From positions 1 through 16,556 of the forward strand of contig JAFYCU010000152.1 of the NCBI GenBank assembly GCA_017545095.1: DNA of 16,556 nucleotides, written 5' to 3'. This stretch comes from Muribaculaceae bacterium (lineage in GTDB: Bacteria; Bacteroidota; Bacteroidia; Bacteroidales; Muribaculaceae). Shown here piece by piece: positions 14,333 through 16,556 of the stretch; position 1 is the stretch's first letter, and every line of letters starts with the position of its first letter. A program made the translations under genes and the position numbers. The notes beneath the pieces are model-generated. The model saw only the letters and a program-made list of their open reading frames with translations. It was not told the origin of the DNA and searched no databases.

Positions 14333-15112
14333 ATGGCATTCGGTGGCATAATATCGAGCGTGAAGCTCCTGTTTGGCAAAGACAGGGAGCTTTGCGCTTT
14401 TATCCGTAAGGTCACAGGCTGTTATCCTCGGCATATCGAGCTATACCGTTTGGCTCTGGTTCACCGCAGCAAGCCTGTGCGGCTGCCCGATGGCCGCTGG
14501 GCCAACAACGAGCGGCTGGAGTTTTTGGGCGATGCCGTGCTCGATGCCGTGGTGGCCGACTACCTCTACCATGCGTTCCCACGCAAGCATGAGGGGTTCC
14601 TCACCAGCACACGCGCCAAGATTGTGCAGCGCGAGAGCTTGAACCGCATCGGACACCAGCTGCACATTGACGCCCACATGCGCACCTCGGCGCACACGCC
14701 ATCGCACAACAGCTACATCTGCGGCAACACCATTGAGGCACTTGTCGGGGCCATCTATCTCGACCAGGGCTATAAGCGGTGCAGGCGGTTTATCGTAAAC
14801 CGAATCATCAAGGCACACTTTGACATGCCTCGCCTGGTACGCACCGACCGCAACTACAAGTCGCAGCTCATCGAGTGGACGCAGAAGCACCGGGTGACCA
14901 TCGACTACCAGCTCACCGACACGCTCACCGACGATGCCGGCAGCCCCGTGTTCAAGACCGCTGTGCTGCTCGGCGGCCTGCCGGCTGGCGAAGGCACCGG
15001 CTACACCAAGAAGGAGTCGCACCAAGCCGCTTCGCGCAAAGCCCTCGACCGCCTGCGAGGCGACCTCGGCTTCCGTTCACAGGTCATCAGTACCGCCACT
15101 CACGAGCAATAG
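14333..15112 (+). CDS. rnc: Ribonuclease III
   Basis: This is a cytoplasmic endonuclease that cuts double-stranded RNA, processing rRNA precursors and structured mRNAs. From ATG 14333 the protein is 259 residues; a longer reading from GTG 14276 would start inside the fabF terminator. The RNase III signature NNERLEFLGDAVLD is at 58-71, with metal ligands Glu60, Glu63 and Asp67. A second metal region, GNTIEALVGAIYLD (131-144), gives Glu135, while the position of the usual Asp (ADTVEA in E. coli) is Asn132. As far as I recall this substitution is typical of Bacteroidetes RNase III rather than a defect. The double-stranded RNA-binding domain spans about 174-242 (NYKSQLIEWTQ to KKESHQAASRKAL). No promoter was seen between the fabF terminator and the ATG, so read-through from fabF is likely. 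Confidence 0.93.
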   Translation: MAFGGIISSVKLLFGKDRELCAFIRKVTGCYPRHIELYRLALVHRSKPVRLPDGRWANNERLEFLGDAVLDAVVADYLYHAFPRKHEGFLTSTRAKIVQRESLNRIGHQLHIDAHMRTSAHTPSHNSYICGNTIEALVGAIYLDQGYKRCRRFIVNRIIKAHFDMPRLVRTDRNYKSQLIEWTQKHRVTIDYQLTDTLTDDAGSPVFKTAVLLGGLPAGEGTGYTKKESHQAASRKALDRLRGDLGFRSQVISTATHEQ

Positions 15113-15133
15113 GGTGCCGGGGTGTTCCCATGC

Positions 15134-15166
15134 TTCCCGGGTTTTCCGGGATTTCCGGGGTTTTCC
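15134..15166. repeat. Short tandem TTTTCCGGG-like repeat after rnc
   Basis: The units TTCCCGGG (15134), TTTTCCGGG (15142), ATTTCCGGGG (15151) and TTTTCC (15161) form an imperfect 9-10 bp tandem array starting 22 nt after the rnc stop. It is non-coding as far as can be seen. The unit size resembles that of the CCTTA array at 11445, but the sequence differs. Confidence 0.7.
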
Positions 15167-15182
15167 TGTTCTCAATCATCTA

Positions 15183-15231
15183 TGAAATCGCCCAGTTTAT
15201 CGGGCGAAAGGCCATACTGGGCGAGATTTCA
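15183..15231 (+). terminator. Two competing hairpins downstream of rnc
   Basis: The arm at 15183-15195 (TGAAATCGCCCAG) pairs with 15217-15231 over 13 bp with a 2-nt bulge. Part of the same arm (TCGCCC, 15188-15193) can instead pair with GGGCGA at 15202-15207, giving a smaller 6-bp hairpin. The two structures exclude each other. ACGGCTTTTGG follows, a poor T-tract. It may end the rnc transcript or be a structured leader for what follows. Confidence 0.5.
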
Positions 15232-15306
15232 CGGCTTTTGGTAGTGGACGCGTTAAACAGCCTCCGTTTTTGTCCGTCTAAGTGATAAACAATCGAGAAT
15301 TATTAC

Positions 15307-15314
15307 TACTTTTG
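15307..15314 (+). promoter_or_regulatory. Probable promoter (-7 box) of the low-complexity secreted protein gene
   Basis: TACTTTTG at 15307-15314 matches the Bacteroidetes -7 consensus TAnnTTTG. A clear TTTG or TTG is missing at the expected -33 position. The ATG at 15341 is 26 nt downstream, the same distance as for the dehydratase promoter at 5297. Confidence 0.55.
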
Positions 15315-15340
15315 TGGCACCCTTTTAATATTAAAGAGTT

Positions 15341-16556
15341 ATGAAGACTACAAGAAACATCATGATGAGCCTCGTGCTCATGGGAAGCATGGTTCTGAGT
15401 GCTTCCACTGCAATGGCACAGATGTCGTCGGGTCGTCAACGTCCCACCACCAATCAAAGTAGCCAGTCGTCGGCACAGAGCCGTCCGTCCACCAATAGCC
15501 GCAGCAGTGCTGCCACGCAGAGCAATGTGCGTCAGGCCTCGCCGCAGCGTCAGTCGGCCACTACCAATCGTCAAAGTGCCGCACCGGCCACCACCTCGCG
15601 CCCCGGCGGCAGCAGCCAGAGCACGGTGACCCGTTCGTCGAGCGTGCGCAATGGCAGCACCACCACCACGCGTCCCTCGACGGCCACCACCAACGACCGC
15701 CAGTCGAATGTGACCTCGCGCCGTCCCTCCACCAACGACCGTCCCAGCACGGTGACGGCTCGCCCTGGAACGGGAACCACCACCACGCGTCCTGGCACGG
15801 TGACCGCTCGTCCGGGTACCACCCGCGACGGTGGCAACCCGAAGGTGAGTGATGGCCGCCCCGGCAATGGTGGCGACAACAAGAACGGTAATGGCCCCAC
15901 GGGCAGCCTGCGCAACGGCCGCCCGAGCAACAACGGCAACGCTGGCCGCGACAATCTTGACGGCAATGGCAAGCGCCCCTCGGGAGGCGACAATGGCCGT
16001 GGACCCGGCAACGACCGTGGCGGATATGGCAACGACCGCGGGCATGGCGGCGACAAGCGCCCGCCACGCGCCAACCCGCAGGACAATCCTTATCGCGACA
16101 ACTACAGCCGCAACTTCTCGCACGGCAACTGGCGCAGCCGTCCGCTGCCCCCGCCCGAGCGTCCCTATCGTCCCGCACCCCTGAGCTATTACCGTCCAGT
16201 GGTCCCTGCACACTATCGCCCCTTTGCCGGTGCACCCGTCATCGACCGTATCTTGGGTTTGACGTGGGGAATCACCTTCGACCTCTCGCTCAACCACCTC
16301 TACAGCAACGGCTACTATATCGACGGTTATAGCAACGATGTGGTCTATCTGCGCGATGTACGCATGCTGGGCGTGTTCTGGCCCGATGTGATGCTGAGCT
16401 ATGATGCCTATGGCCGGCTCGCCAACGCACAGTTTGTGATCTCCACCGGCTATGCCGACCGCAGCCGCTACAACCGGCTCTACCACGACCTGTGCAACGT
16501 GTATGGCCCGCCGATTATGGTCGACAATGTGGGAGCCACCTGGTTTGGAGGCAACA
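15341..16556 (+). CDS. Secreted low-complexity Ser/Thr/Arg/Gly/Asn-rich protein (3' partial)
   Basis: The frame is open from ATG 15341 to the window end, 405 codons without a stop, so the gene runs beyond the window. A signal peptide (about 1-26) ends AMA-Q. Residues about 27-165 are Ser/Thr/Arg/Gln-rich with repeated TTTTRP, STVTARPGT and TNDRPS segments. Residues about 165-245 turn Gly/Asn/Arg/Asp-rich, with NGR, GND and GDN steps. A Pro/Tyr/Arg-rich hinge spans 245-298. From about 299 a normal folded domain begins (VIDRILGLTWGITFDLSLNHL..., with YSNGYYIDGYSNDVVYLRDVRMLGVFWPDV). I do not recognise this domain. The protein is probably exported and its first 300 residues intrinsically disordered and strongly basic. 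A wall-, DNA- or polyanion-contact role is only a guess. A promoter-like box lies 26 nt upstream. The long antisense reading frame over the same region is a shadow of the biased codons. Confidence 0.85.
   Translation, partial: MKTTRNIMMSLVLMGSMVLSASTAMAQMSSGRQRPTTNQSSQSSAQSRPSTNSRSSAATQSNVRQASPQRQSATTNRQSAAPATTSRPGGSSQSTVTRSSSVRNGSTTTTRPSTATTNDRQSNVTSRRPSTNDRPSTVTARPGTGTTTTRPGTVTARPGTTRDGGNPKVSDGRPGNGGDNKNGNGPTGSLRNGRPSNNGNAGRDNLDGNGKRPSGGDNGRGPGNDRGGYGNDRGHGGDKRPPRANPQDNPYRDNYSRNFSHGNWRSRPLPPPERPYRPAPLSYYRPVVPAHYRPFAGAPVIDRILGLTWGITFDLSLNHLYSNGYYIDGYSNDVVYLRDVRMLGVFWPDVMLSYDAYGRLANAQFVISTGYADRSRYNRLYHDLCNVYGPPIMVDNVGATWFGGN

Noticed and set aside
15130..15285. A 51-codon plus-strand frame (MLPGFSGISG...) in the spacer after rnc.
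   Set aside because: It starts within the short tandem repeat and runs through the competing hairpins, with no promoter or homology seen. Its protein-like look comes partly from the repeat. It could be reconsidered if conserved in relatives.
15278..16486. A 402-codon minus-strand frame opposite the low-complexity secreted protein.
   Set aside because: It reads as runs of Val/Ala/Gly/Arg from the reverse of Thr/Arg/Gly codons, while the plus strand has a promoter-like box, a signal peptide and a normal C-terminal domain.
1..16556. Mobile elements, CRISPR arrays, tRNA or rRNA genes, defence or toxin-antitoxin systems.
   Set aside because: No transposase or integrase motifs, no regularly spaced CRISPR-type repeats, no cloverleaf-like or rRNA sequence, and no small gene pair of the toxin-antitoxin kind were seen on either strand.

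Overview
The window looks like chromosomal DNA from a gut-type Bacteroidales bacterium, most likely of the Muribaculaceae or Prevotellaceae; this is inferred, not proven. The supporting signs are: Bacteroidetes-type promoters (TTG or TTTG, about 20 nt, then TAnnTTTG); PCMD (putative carbohydrate metabolism) proteins and calycin-like beta-barrel proteins; C-terminal dockerin-like tails ending in an IINIML-type helix; a lipoprotein with a Bacteroidetes surface-export signal after its lipidated Cys; and the acpP-fabF-rnc gene order. All credible genes lie on the plus strand. G+C is clearly above half in the genes and low in the spacers. No tRNA, rRNA, insertion sequence, CRISPR array or prophage gene was seen.

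Layout. (1) 3-236: the C-terminal end of a secreted protein with a complete two-repeat dockerin tail. (2) 304-5270: a tight run of a secreted PCMD protein, a dihydroorotase (3 nt later) and a type IIB Ca2+-transporting P-type ATPase (11 nt later). (3) 5273-11365: a promoter, then a membrane NDP-sugar 4,6-dehydratase of the CapD/PglF type, a PCMD surface lipoprotein, an outer-membrane beta-barrel protein, a PCMD protein with a dockerin tail, and a small calycin-like protein with half a dockerin. A strong hairpin closes the run. (4) 11366-12328: a spacer with a 9-bp tandem repeat, a terminator-like hairpin and a promoter, then a second calycin-like/dockerin protein. (5) 12518-15112: fatty-acid and RNA housekeeping genes acpP, fabF and rnc, with intrinsic-terminator-like hairpins between acpP and fabF and between fabF and rnc. 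(6) 15113-15340: a spacer with short G/C repeats, competing hairpins and a promoter. (7) 15341 to the window end: a secreted low-complexity Ser/Thr/Arg/Gly/Asn-rich protein with a folded C-terminal part, open at the window edge.

How the genes may work together. The middle block joins an enzyme of surface-polysaccharide precursor synthesis to at least four exported proteins (lipoprotein, barrel, PCMD-dockerin, calycin-dockerin). It reads as a cell-surface module, possibly for glycan handling or for assembling calcium-dependent surface proteins; that role is inferred. Dockerin tails normally bind cohesins, and no cohesin is visible here. The acpP-fabF-rnc block is ordinary housekeeping; its interest is in the hairpins that could set relative expression. 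The most interesting material is the multi-protein PCMD/calycin/dockerin surface module and the graded decay of its dockerin tails.
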